Assembly (NCBI GenBank): GCA_937949615.1
Contig: CALEDQ010000008.1
Span: 372,001 to 436,000, forward strand
DNA from: an uncultured bacterium
GTDB taxonomy: Bacteria; Muiribacteriota; Ozemobacteria; Ozemobacterales; Ozemobacteraceae
DNA length: 64,000 nucleotides
Direction of reading: 5' to 3'
The notes under the pieces are model-generated. The model searched no databases, was not told where the DNA came from, and worked only from the letters and a program-made list of their open reading frames with translations. The translations under genes and the position numbers were made by a program. Numbering within the stretch: position 1 is the first letter of the stretch; each line of letters begins with the position of its first letter. Shown here piece after piece: positions 44,448 to 51,951 of the stretch.

Positions 44448-44915
44448 TTACAGATCCTGAAAAAACCATTTGCCGTTTCTTTTTATCACGGGTAGTGCAT
44501 AGCTATGGCTACCCATGTTAACACTTACTTCACCGCACCGACTCACATTTCGACCATAGCCAGGACCTATCATGGTTAGGTCGGCAGTTTTTAAAGACTC
44601 TGCCATTTTAGGTAAATTTTGTACATTATTTTCAAAATTTTCGCGATAACCCTCTTGGTTATCACAAAGTTCTAGTATTTTATCAATGTTTTTACTTTTT
44701 AAGGCTTGAACTAGTTCGTTAATTCGTGCTCTCACAAAGGGGCGTTCTTGATCTAAAGTTTCTGGAATTGCAGGGGGAGTATATGATTCACTAGTATTTG
44801 ATGATGAAGAATTCTTGCTAAAAAAATCAAGGATTCTACAATCATTAATTGGAACCATTCCAGCGAAAAGCAGAAAAACAATAAATGTTGAAATCCAATC
44901 AAAAAGAATTTTCAT
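44448..44915 (-). CDS. Small anchored protein, tandem paralogue B
   Basis: 155 residues, same layout as the paralogue 112 nt downstream: anchor WISTFIVFLLFAGMVP, linker, ELVQALKSKNIDKILEL, and the end KRNGKWFFQDL. SD GAGGAG lies in a 46-nt leader that is repeated almost exactly at 46122-46167. Function unknown. Confidence 0.65.
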   Translation of the reverse strand: MKILFDWISTFIVFLLFAGMVPINDCRILDFFSKNSSSSNTSESYTPPAIPETLDQERPFVRARINELVQALKSKNIDKILELCDNQEGYRENFENNVQNLPKMAESLKTADLTMIGPGYGRNVSRCGEVSVNMGSHSYALPVIKRNGKWFFQDL

Positions 44916-44916
44916 C

Positions 44917-44962
44917 GTATCGTTTCAACTCCTCTATAAATACACTTTATCGTCGCAAAGTT
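44917..44962. repeat. 46-nt repeat, copy 1 (leader of paralogue B)
   Basis: Matches 46122-46167 at 43 of 46 positions, direct orientation. Contains the SD of paralogue B. Confidence 0.8.
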
Positions 44963-44976
44963 ATATTCAGGGCAAA

Positions 44977-45876
44977 TTAAAATGAATTTAAATGTTCATT
45001 CTTATTCGCCTGCCATGAAGCAATCGAAATAATTATTATGATCCCGGATGATATAGTAGCAAATGGGTGGGCCCATAATACTTCAAGCCATTGAGTGTAA
45101 AAAAGAGCTGCACCAAATGCAGCAACCGTGTTTAAGGCAAACCTATCACTATTTTGGATTGACCAGTAAACTGCAGTAATTAAAGCTGCTGCCCATAAAA
45201 AAGTTAAAATAGTCTTAGAGGAATCATCACCCCAATAAGAACCTGTTAAAAACCCAAAATTCATCATTATAAAAGACGTTCTTGAAAAAATGACTGCTAA
45301 TCTTGCGAATTTGGGTGGGAGTTTTGAAGCTAAAAGCCAGGCGCTAATGCTCAAAATGCCGTATACAAGAATCTTTGACAGCGGTGTACCGCAATATACA
45401 AGTTCACTTACATGGAATTGCAGTCTATATTGACTGGAATGAACTAAAGGAGCGATCGATAAAGCGGAGAAGATCACAAGCAAAGAGCTTTTTGCAATAC
45501 AGCCAGTAATGATGAAAAAAAATGCAATAAATACGAATACAAGCAAGTTGTTCTCATAATACTGAATTAAACCATTTGCAATAGAAAAAGACCCTATAAC
45601 AAATAATGCGTTACCCAATGCTCCCCATCGCTCTTGATGGTTATAAATTAACCATAAGCCAGCTAGCTTAGCGGCCAGACCCAACGCGACACCATCTAAT
45701 AAAATTGTTTTTAAAGAAATTATTCCACCCGTAACCGCTAAAATACCAAATGCGATAATGATATTAACTGCCAGTAAAGTCGTCTCTTGAGAAGACAGTA
45801 GAGTCAGCTTGTCAAACTCTGCTTGAGTAATCTTGCCCTCTCCAAGAAGTTTAGATATATCAAGTGTGACTTTCAT
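44977..45876 (-). CDS. DUF2157-like multi-pass membrane protein
   Basis: 299 residues. A short cytoplasmic start (ISKLLGEGKITQAEFDKLT) reminiscent of DUF2157/SHOCT-like segments, then about eight to nine membrane helices (VNIIIAFGILAVTGGII, GLAAKLAGLWLIY, VFVFIAFFFIITGCI and others), ending in a short basic tail. Its ATG overlaps the stop of the 65-codon gene upstream (ATGA). AT-rich. Function unknown. Confidence 0.7.
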   Translation of the reverse strand: MKVTLDISKLLGEGKITQAEFDKLTLLSSQETTLLAVNIIIAFGILAVTGGIISLKTILLDGVALGLAAKLAGLWLIYNHQERWGALGNALFVIGSFSIANGLIQYYENNLLVFVFIAFFFIITGCIAKSSLLVIFSALSIAPLVHSSQYRLQFHVSELVYCGTPLSKILVYGILSISAWLLASKLPPKFARLAVIFSRTSFIMMNFGFLTGSYWGDDSSKTILTFLWAAALITAVYWSIQNSDRFALNTVAAFGAALFYTQWLEVLWAHPFATISSGIIIIISIASWQANKNEHLNSF

Positions 45877-46070
45877 ATAAGTTCTTCTAAAAATCCTTTC
45901 ATTTTTTCAGTAAGTTTTTGTGTGTTCTTATGGGTTCCGCGGCTGATCTGTTCTTGTTTTGTCCTAATTTGTCTTGAAAATTGTCTAGCTCGTTCATGAT
46001 CGACCTGCCACGCCTGAAAGCGGTTGGCACTGGACTTGCCTTTGGTTGTGATCGTCAAGGCCTGTGACAA
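45873..46070 (-). CDS. Small basic protein, unknown function
   Basis: 65 residues, TTG start, Gln/Lys/Arg-rich helix (FSRQIRTKQEQISRGTHKNT). It overlaps the membrane protein start by 4 nt, which favours translation, but there is no clear SD and its first codons fall in a dispersed 39-nt repeat. Could be a remnant of a larger gene. Confidence 0.4.
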   Translation of the reverse strand: MSQALTITTKGKSSANRFQAWQVDHERARQFSRQIRTKQEQISRGTHKNTQKLTEKMKGFLEELI

Positions 46071-46105
46071 ACGATTTCAGGCACATTGTCGAAGGCACCC
46101 CGGCC
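46067..46105. repeat. 39-nt dispersed repeat, partner at 42908-42946
   Basis: About 30 of 38 compared positions match the copy in the toxin-HEPN gap, same orientation. Shared core on the minus strand: GTGCCTTCG-CA-TGT--CTGAAAT. Possibly a decayed recombination-site arm. Confidence 0.45.
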
Positions 46106-46121
46106 AGGTAACTTTTTAATA

Positions 46122-46167
46122 GTATCGCTTCAACTCCTCTATAAATCCACTTTATCGCCGCAAAGTT
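46122..46167. repeat. 46-nt repeat, copy 2
   Basis: Copy of 44917-44962 (43/46), but here followed by no paralogue start codon, which suggests a former third copy of the tandem gene family was deleted. Confidence 0.75.
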
Positions 46168-46272
46168 TCATTGCGTCTGTATTGTCTTAATTTTTTCAAC
46201 CATTCAATGCCGTTATAGTTTCTTCTGTCGCCCGTAGAGCCGGATTGTGTGATTATTTTTGTCTTGAGCAAA

Positions 46273-46374
46273 ATCTAACGACAGTCGTGACCGAAAAAAC
46301 GAGACGGGCGCGGGTTTTGCGAAAGCAAAACCCGTGATCCGGCCGGTTTTTCCGGGTCGACGCATTTGTTAAGC
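46273..46374 (-). other. attC-like recombination site A
   Basis: On the minus strand the 102-nt segment begins with GCTTAAC and ends with GTTAGAT, exact matches to the integron boxes RYYYAAC and GTTRRRY. Inner arms GTCGACCCGGAAAAAC and GTCGTGACCG-AAAAAAC fold on each other with small bulges. A 10-bp stem with a GAAA loop (CGGGTTTTGC / GCAAAACCCG, 46311-46334) caps the structure. This is the expected anatomy of an attC site. Confidence 0.65.
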
Positions 46375-46593
46375 TTGCCCTCGTAATTGTGATTAATTCT
46401 TCATTTTGATTTGTTTTTAGCATAGATTCTGTGCATTTTGAATCAAAAAAAACATGGTTGGCATGATTACAAATCAAACTATTGCGCCAGAAAGCGTTGG
46501 CAAGGAGTTTGCCTCCCCGAAAATCAGAAAAGACCGTGTCAGTAGCTTTCTGGCCCACGGCCAGCTCAATCAGACCAATTCTTAATATTTTTG
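46274..46593 (-). mobile_element. Gene cassette, copy A of a duplicated cassette
   Basis: About 320 nt bounded by attC-like ends. Direct diverged copy of 47967-48309: shared blocks include TAACGACAGTCGTGACCG, ACTATTGCGCCAG, TTTGCCTCC and CAGACCAATTCTTAA. A GTG-initiated frame (minus, from 46558) reads into the recombination site and has no recognisable domain; the other copy stops after 27 codons because of a 4-nt length difference. Probably a non-coding or decayed cassette. Confidence 0.6.
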
Positions 46594-46640
46594 CTTAACG
46601 CCGCATTCAGCAGACTTTCCGCTGAATGCGGCGTTAAAGC
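46593..46640 (-). other. Perfect 17-bp hairpin at end of TIR cassette (attC-like and/or terminator)
   Basis: Arms TTAACGCCGCATTCAGC (46595-46611) and its exact complement (46621-46637) with a 9-nt loop. On the minus strand it ends in GTTAAGC, a perfect GTTRRRY box, and starts with CTTTAAC, close to RYYYAAC. It lies 103 nt after the TIR stop. A T-run suited to termination is absent on the minus strand. Perfect symmetry is unusual for attC. Confidence 0.55.
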
Positions 46641-46742
46641 ATTTTCTAACATCATATTGATGTATTCTAGGAACTAAAAACTTATCTTTTTAATACAATT
46701 TAGTATTCGCTACAAGGCCCCGTCAATCTTGGCTAGCGCGCA

Positions 46743-47642
46743 TCAAGCGCGCATGACTTTGTTCCAATCTATATTATGCCCAGCCGCTTCAAGTTCGCGC
46801 GCCAGTGCCTGTTTCCAGCCACCATTATTGTCCATTGTCTGCCAAACGACACCAGCAAAATCACTAGGAATTTCTAACGCACCACGTTTTAGAGCGCATA
46901 CTTTGTCTCGACCCAAGCGGCCAATGAAGTAGCCCAGCTCCAGCAATACATTTTGCCTAGCCCGTGGCTCGGGTGTTCCTCCCTTAACGCAGCCTTCATC
47001 ATCCGGCGTGAGAAGAACTACAGCAAACCCAACATCGCTGTTTGCAACAACTTTTTCGATAATAGTTCTTCCTTGATTGGCCTGTTCATGGAGAATGACG
47101 GCCTCCAAACCAATGCGCTCCAGAAAGCGAGCTACTGTTTCCCGAGCACCATCGTCGTGGCCGTGAACAATAAATATCTTGCGTGAGAATGGTAACTTCA
47201 ACACAGTTTCAGTATTCCCCTTCAATTGAACATAGTTCTTGTAATCACGAACAAAGGGAATGATTAGCTGCCCAGTAAGCGCATGAATGCCAGCGATGAT
47301 TTTCTGACCAGAATAGAAAAAATGATGGCCGAAGTTGGTAGCGTAACTTGGATCGTTGGCCAGCTTTTCGATCAGAAGCAACGTTAATCCCATCGTTTTT
47401 TTAGGATCATCTGGCCATGCAAGCTTGGCACTGCCAACCATGCTGCCCCCAGTTTTTTCGCTTTCTGCAATGAATGCATCGAGGTCAACTTCTTTCGTCA
47501 GTTCCTCGTTGTAAGGTTCAAGGTCGGCATGCCGCAATAATTGGGCAAGCTTTTTCAATGGACGGTCGTATGTCTGCAACTGCGAATTCTGTAAGTCCAG
47601 AACAGCATTGTTAATTTCTCTGAAAACATCTTGGGTCATCAT
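46743..47642 (-). CDS. TIR-like nucleotide-binding effector (CAP12/PCTIR family)
   Basis: 299 residues. The C-terminal domain (about 154-275) has the signatures of the predicted nucleotide-binding TIR-like family used by CBASS and Pycsar effectors: KIFIVHGHDDGARE, LHEQANQGRTIIEK, and ARQNVLLELGYFIGRLG with the likely catalytic Glu235. Such domains cleave NAD+ when activated, killing infected cells. The N-terminal about 150 residues are helical, unlike known cyclic-nucleotide sensors. Its ATG overlaps the stop of a 94-residue gene (TAATG), so both are made together. The pair sits alone between attC-like sites. Confidence 0.82.
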   Translation of the reverse strand: MMTQDVFREINNAVLDLQNSQLQTYDRPLKKLAQLLRHADLEPYNEELTKEVDLDAFIAESEKTGGSMVGSAKLAWPDDPKKTMGLTLLLIEKLANDPSYATNFGHHFFYSGQKIIAGIHALTGQLIIPFVRDYKNYVQLKGNTETVLKLPFSRKIFIVHGHDDGARETVARFLERIGLEAVILHEQANQGRTIIEKVVANSDVGFAVVLLTPDDEGCVKGGTPEPRARQNVLLELGYFIGRLGRDKVCALKRGALEIPSDFAGVVWQTMDNNGGWKQALARELEAAGHNIDWNKVMRA

Positions 47643-47926
47643 TAATCCTCGTCAGACTGCAATCGGGCCTCAGCAGCTTTTTGGAGAATGTTTTCTCTAT
47701 AGCTCTCTTTCATTTGCTCGGCGAGCGGCCCGACAATGGGGTTATCGGCGTATGGTTCGATACGGTTATCAATCATTCGGTTAATTGACTGGATGGCAGC
47801 TTCAATACTGGTAGGATCGTGAGGATCAAAGTTCACGACGCCCAACTCGCCATCGAGTTCTTTCAATGCTTGTTCCGCTTGTTTTAGCTCTTTTTGTAGC
47901 TTGTCAATCCCAGTAATTTTAAGCAT
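47642..47926 (-). CDS. Small coiled-coil protein coupled to the TIR effector
   Basis: 94 residues from ATG 47926, chosen for its SD (AGGAGGG, 4 nt gap); an upstream in-frame extension of 60 codons runs through a recombination site and is not credible. Predicted helix IDKLQKELKQAEQALKEL, then a central linker and a second helical part. No domain recognised. The 1-nt overlap with the TIR gene and 40-nt distance from the cassette start fit a cassette with two genes. Could be an inhibitor, sensor or scaffold for the TIR protein. Confidence 0.7.
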   Translation of the reverse strand: MLKITGIDKLQKELKQAEQALKELDGELGVVNFDPHDPTSIEAAIQSINRMIDNRIEPYADNPIVGPLAEQMKESYRENILQKAAEARLQSDED

Positions 47927-47965
47927 GATTCCCTCCTGTTTATGATGTTTCAGTGCTTCTTTGCG

Positions 47966-48014
47966 CTTTAACGACAGTCGTGACCGGAAAAACGAGATGG
48001 TACATCTGTTAAGC
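47966..48014 (-). other. attC-like recombination site B
   Basis: On the minus strand begins GCTTAAC (RYYYAAC) and ends GTTAAAG (six of seven to GTTRRRY). It shares GGTCACGACTGTCGTTA with site A but is shorter (49 nt), lacking the GAAA-capped stem. It forms the 5' border of the TIR cassette. Confidence 0.58.
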
Positions 48015-48309
48015 TTGGCCTCATTATTTGATTTATTCTTAATTAAATCCTCATTTGTTTTTATTTTTAGCATGGATTCTTTGATTCTGGAAGCAGAAAA
48101 AAACATGGCTGGCCTGATTATAAATTAGACTATTGCGCCAGCCAGAAATCGTTGGCGCGGAATTTGCCTCCTCGAAAATCATAAAAGACCGTGGCGGTAG
48201 CTTTCTGACTCACGGCCAGCGCAACCAGACCAATTCTTAAATTATTTCACATTGAGCGATTTCATACAATCATAGCTACCGTTAACCCAGATCGTTATTA
48301 ATTTTTTTT
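47967..48309 (-). mobile_element. Gene cassette, copy B of a duplicated cassette
   Basis: Diverged copy of 46274-46593 with about 70 extra nt at its 5' end (48241-48309). The only small frame, GTG 48213 to TAG 48130, gives 27 codons (SQKATATVFYDFRGG...). Nothing else coding is visible. The two copies flank the TIR cassette as direct repeats. Confidence 0.6.
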
Positions 48310-48357
48310 GCTTAACAAATATTATGTAGAATCCGTGTTTGTCGGAGTTAATCCGTG
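48310..48357 (-). other. Putative array-border recombination site
   Basis: On the minus strand a perfect GTTAAGC box (48310-48316) is preceded 40 nt earlier by GATTAAC, one base off RYYYAAC, with a small TCCG/CGGA stem between. It lies just after the terminator of the next core gene and would be the 5' edge (attI or first attC) of the array. Confidence 0.35.
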
Positions 48358-48367
48358 GCGGAAAGAG

Positions 48368-48400
48368 AAAAGAACCGTCAAGAGAAGCCCCGGTTCTTTT
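48368..48400 (-). terminator. Rho-independent terminator of the HAMP sensor gene
   Basis: Arms AAAAGAACCG and CGGTTCTTTT with a 13-nt loop, followed on the minus strand by a T-rich tract, 27 nt after the stop at 48427. Confidence 0.6.
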
Positions 48401-48426
48401 CGTGGGAATAAGGAAATCAGCCATAA

Positions 48427-49590
48427 TTATTCTGCGGAGCTGTTTTCTGGTGCGTCTTCCTGGGATGGCTGCGGTGAATCCTGTTTGTTCCAGAGTTTGG
48501 CCCAGAAGGAGAGGGCTTCGGGGTCGCGGTGCAGGCGGGCGCAGATTTCGTTGTAGGCGCAGAGAGCTTCTGAGATTTCGCCGGAGGCGGCGCGGTCGAT
48601 GCGGTCGCCAGGGGTACCGGCGGCCAGCTGGCGCAGGCCTTTGACCAGGTCGGTCAGGGGCGAAATGAGAACCGAAGCGGCAAGCACTCCGAAGATGGCC
48701 GCGAATAGGCCAACGCCGAGAGTGAAGGCGATTGTGCCCCGGCGCAGGTGCTCTAGCAGGCCGGCAATGGCGGTTTCCGGAATACCGGTGCAGATGCCGA
48801 GGCCTGATTTTTCCATGCGGACAACGGTCTGCAGATAGCCGGATTCGCGAATCAGAAGATCCTGGTAGTCCATCCATTCACTGTGCGGTGCAAAATTTTC
48901 GGGAAGCTCGCCAGCACTCAACAGGATCTTCGCATCTTTGTCGATAAGCGCAATATAGCCGCGCGGGTGCGGCTTGAGACTGGTCATCATTTCGAGCAGC
49001 TTGTTGGTGCGGTCGAGCACGATGCCGCAGCTGAGCAGCCCGATAACCTTTTCCTGGTGCACGACCGGCACGATGAAAGAATTCATCAGACGATCGGTGG
49101 CTGACTTGAAAAATGCCGAAAATACCGGCGTTCTCGTTTCGAGAGCGCGCACCAGATCGAGATAAACCATGCGCGTCTTTTCCTGCTCACGGTAGCTCTG
49201 AAAATTTTCGCCGGCATATTTTGCCAGATCGCGGCCATCGGCATAAGCGGCGGCCTTCAGCGGCCCGGTCGGGTCAAAGAAATAAATGTTGTTGAACAGC
49301 GAAGACGAATCGACAGCCACCTGCAGAAACTTCTGAATATCGGCGGCCGAACCCTCGTTGAGAATCGTATGCCGGCTCAGACGCATGATGGCGTCGGCGG
49401 CATCGTCAGCCTTGTCATTGAGACTCGAACTGATAGTAGTGGCAATGCTGCGCATTGAATCATTGAACTGACCAATGATAATACGCCGGCTTTCGAGATA
49501 ATTCAGGGTACCCGCCCCGACGGCGGCGATGACGCTGAGCAGCAGAAAAAGCACGGTAATCTGAAAATACAGACTGAAAGAAAATTTCAT
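48427..49590 (-). CDS. Membrane sensor with Cache-like domain ending in HAMP, no output domain
   Basis: 387 residues from ATG 49590; the 32 codons upstream add a non-membrane tail before the first helix. TM1 FQITVLFLLLSVIAAV, a periplasmic Cache-like domain (ESRRIIIGQFNDS..., NNIYFFDPTGPLKAAAY, SFIVPVVHQEKVIGLL), TM2 FTLGVGLFAAIFGVLAA, a HAMP (ISPLTDLVKGLRQLAAG) and a short polar tail. No kinase, GGDEF, MCP or phosphatase domain follows, so it may signal through another protein or be a truncated receptor. It borders the AT-rich island. Confidence 0.8.
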   Translation of the reverse strand: MKFSFSLYFQITVLFLLLSVIAAVGAGTLNYLESRRIIIGQFNDSMRSIATTISSSLNDKADDAADAIMRLSRHTILNEGSAADIQKFLQVAVDSSSLFNNIYFFDPTGPLKAAAYADGRDLAKYAGENFQSYREQEKTRMVYLDLVRALETRTPVFSAFFKSATDRLMNSFIVPVVHQEKVIGLLSCGIVLDRTNKLLEMMTSLKPHPRGYIALIDKDAKILLSAGELPENFAPHSEWMDYQDLLIRESGYLQTVVRMEKSGLGICTGIPETAIAGLLEHLRRGTIAFTLGVGLFAAIFGVLAASVLISPLTDLVKGLRQLAAGTPGDRIDRAASGEISEALCAYNEICARLHRDPEALSFWAKLWNKQDSPQPSQEDAPENSSAE

Positions 49591-49730
49591 AAAGTTTCGA
49601 AAGACTCCTGAGTCTTGTGGCATAACTGTCGGTGCGACTGCGAATAAACCATTATACAGATTAATACCTCGATTGCTAAGCCCCACGCCACAAATAATTG
49701 AAAAATGTTAATTGCAAAACTAAGTGCAAT

Positions 49731-49760
49731 AAAAAGCCCGCCGGCAGAAACCGACGGGCT
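49731..49760 (-). terminator. Rho-independent terminator of the metallophosphoesterase gene
   Basis: AGCCCG-C-CGG and CCG-A-CGGGCT arms around CAGAAA; on the minus strand the stem is followed by TTTTT. Located 24 nt after the stop at 49784. Confidence 0.75.
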
Positions 49761-49783
49761 GAGAAATTTGCGCAACTTTACTT

Positions 49784-50962
49784 TTACAGAACCCTCAGGG
49801 ATGCAACCTCGATGATATCTTCAGAGAAAATGCCTCTGACGGCCTTCTGGTAAACCCTGCAGGTGCCGTCATCGAATTTTTCGATTTCGACAAAGCCTGG
49901 CAGAGAACGAAGATCTTTGATATCAGGCTGACTGGGGCAGAAATGGCCGGGATTGGCATAAGCATGGTTTTTGCCGTTGCCGCACAGGTTGAGAGTCGGG
50001 CAATGCGTGTGCCCCATGACCGCCACTTTGCAGTGCGGGTTGTCGATAAAGTGCATTCTGACGAAATGCCCCAGACCGTCGTAGGCGACCTCGGCTTCAC
50101 AAAGCGCTTCGTAGAAATTGTCTTCGGTGATCAGGTTCGGGTAGAAGCGGGCAACCCCATCGGTATGCACTTCCGCCAGGCCTTTGCCGGCAACTCTGAA
50201 TTCGAGAAGATTGTTGCGGTTGTGCTGCAGCATCAGATCGAGAATGATGCGGGCCGGGTTGAACTTTTCGCCGCGATGCGCCTGCTGCATCAGCTGTGTA
50301 ATCAGGTCGTGCAGCTTGATGCCGAAACTGTCATAGCTTGTGTTACCACAGCCGGCAACACAGGCAGCATCCATGCGGTGCGTGCTGGCAATGCGCTTCT
50401 GCAGAAAATGACAGTAAATGCGGGCAACGAAATAACCGAGCGGCAGAGGCGCCATCGGGTTTTCTTCATTCAGCGCCGGCTTGTTGAACAGATCGTGCTG
50501 GTGACCGTGTTCAGCCCAGATCATGTCATTGAGGTAATAAGTATTGGCAACCGCCGCCTTTTCGCAGTCATTGCCATGACCAGGCAGAATACGCTGATCA
50601 GACCTCGATGCAAGGGCCTGATTGATGTCTTTCAATTCGACTTCCATATCATGGTCGCCGTTGATGAAGCGTATTTTCATTTCTTCGAGCAGGCTGATAA
50701 AGTCGCCATCGTTATGCCGCTGAAAGATTCCGGGGTTCTGGTCCATTATCAGAGCGACCGACGGCGGTGCACAGAACGGATGATAATTCCACAGATCGAA
50801 CCAGTCGCCAAGAATGACGAGCTCATCGATGTTGCGGGCATTTTCCTGCAGATAGCGCAGAAAGCACTTCAGCAGAGGTTCGTGCACCGATTTCTGATAC
50901 CAGTTGGTTTCGGCTCCCGAGCCTATGTGCAGATCGCCGACAAAAACAGTGCGACTGGGCAT
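49784..50962 (-). CDS. Calcineurin-like metallophosphoesterase
   Basis: 392 residues with all metal-site motifs: VFVGDLHIGSG, VILGDWFDLW, INGDHDMEV, VMGHTHCPT. Some resemblance in order to UDP-2,3-diacylglucosamine hydrolase-like enzymes, but it is longer by a central insert (HQHDLFNKPALNEENP to the RMDAACVAGCG region), so the substrate is uncertain. SD AAAGGAGAGG before the ATG. Monocistronic, with its own terminator. Confidence 0.85.
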   Translation of the reverse strand: MPSRTVFVGDLHIGSGAETNWYQKSVHEPLLKCFLRYLQENARNIDELVILGDWFDLWNYHPFCAPPSVALIMDQNPGIFQRHNDGDFISLLEEMKIRFINGDHDMEVELKDINQALASRSDQRILPGHGNDCEKAAVANTYYLNDMIWAEHGHQHDLFNKPALNEENPMAPLPLGYFVARIYCHFLQKRIASTHRMDAACVAGCGNTSYDSFGIKLHDLITQLMQQAHRGEKFNPARIILDLMLQHNRNNLLEFRVAGKGLAEVHTDGVARFYPNLITEDNFYEALCEAEVAYDGLGHFVRMHFIDNPHCKVAVMGHTHCPTLNLCGNGKNHAYANPGHFCPSQPDIKDLRSLPGFVEIEKFDDGTCRVYQKAVRGIFSEDIIEVASLRVL

Positions 50963-51023
50963 GACGCCTCTCCTTTTAATCGAGGCAGATACAGATATTG
51001 CTGCGGCGCGATGCTGTTTATAG

Positions 51024-51029
51024 TATAAT
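51024..51029 (+). promoter_or_regulatory. -10-like element upstream of the ZIP transporter gene
   Basis: Perfect TATAAT within TTTATAGTATAATTG, 89 nt before the ATG at 51118; no -35 at the usual spacing (TTGCTG is 20 bp away). Confidence 0.35.
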
Positions 51030-51117
51030 TGCCTCCCGGTTCCTCTAACTTAAATATAACCCTTTTAAGAAAAATTTCCTACCTTTGCGAAAAAATCGCC
51101 ATAATCACGGAGACTAA

Positions 51118-51948
51118 ATGTACGCAGAAAACCTTTTTCCCGCCTTCATGCTGACCATGCTGGCCGGTCTGGCCACCGGCATCGGCAGCCTGCTCGCCTT
51201 TCTTTCGAAAAAAACCAGCAAACGCTTTCTTGCCGTTGCCCTCGGCTTCTCGGCCGGCGTCATGATCTACGTGTCGATGATCGAAATTTTTGTCAAGGCC
51301 AAAGACTCTCTGATCGCGGCTGTCGGACCAACCAAAGGCTACTGGTACACCACGATCGCCTTTTTCTGCGGCATGTTTCTCATCACCCTGATCGACAAGC
51401 TGGTTCCTGAATTTGAAAACCCGCATGAAGCACACGAAGTCAGCGAACTCGAACACAGTCCCGAAAAAAGCGGCACGATCAAAAAGTCTGATACCGCCAG
51501 TCTGCATCGCATGGGTATCTTCTCGGCGATTGCGATTGCCATTCACAACTTTCCTGAAGGGCTCGCCACTTTTACTGCCGCTCTGCATAACCCGAAACTC
51601 GGCATCAGCATCGCATTTGCCATCGCCATTCACAACATTCCCGAAGGAATCGCAGTCTCGGTACCGATCTACTACTCGACCGGCAGCCGCCGCAAAGCCT
51701 TCATGTATTCGTTTCTTTCCGGCATGGCCGAGCCGATCGGCGCAATTTTCGGCTATTTCGTTCTGATGCCGTTTTTCAACGATACGATGTTCGGCCTTCT
51801 GTTTGCCGGGGTTGCCGGCATCATGGTCTTCATTTCGCTTGACCAGCTGCTGCCTGCCGCCGAAAAATACGGCGAACACCATCTGTGCACCTACGGCGTC
51901 GTTTCAGGCATGATCGTCATGGCCCTCAGTCTGCTGATGTTTTCCTGA
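51118..51948 (+). CDS. zupT: ZIP-family metal transporter (ZupT-like)
   Basis: 276 residues, about eight membrane helices. The two metal-binding helices are clear: AIHNFPEGLATF and AIHNIPEGIAVSVP, followed by GMAEPIGA. Known ZupT imports Zn2+, Fe2+ and other divalent metals. A charged His/Glu loop (EFENPHEAHEVSELEHS) between helices 3 and 4 is typical of ZIP regulation. SD CGGAG. Ends 3 nt before a convergent gene. Confidence 0.92.
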   Translation: MYAENLFPAFMLTMLAGLATGIGSLLAFLSKKTSKRFLAVALGFSAGVMIYVSMIEIFVKAKDSLIAAVGPTKGYWYTTIAFFCGMFLITLIDKLVPEFENPHEAHEVSELEHSPEKSGTIKKSDTASLHRMGIFSAIAIAIHNFPEGLATFTAALHNPKLGISIAFAIAIHNIPEGIAVSVPIYYSTGSRRKAFMYSFLSGMAEPIGAIFGYFVLMPFFNDTMFGLLFAGVAGIMVFISLDQLLPAAEKYGEHHLCTYGVVSGMIVMALSLLMFS

Positions 51949-51951
51949 ATT

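Noticed and set aside
46253..46558. 101-codon frame on the minus strand
   Set aside because: It reads through attC-like site A and is broken after 27 codons in the second copy of the same cassette; no SD or domain.
48242..48877. 211-codon minus frame overlapping the HAMP sensor
   Set aside because: Arg/Pro-rich shadow of the sensor gene in another frame.
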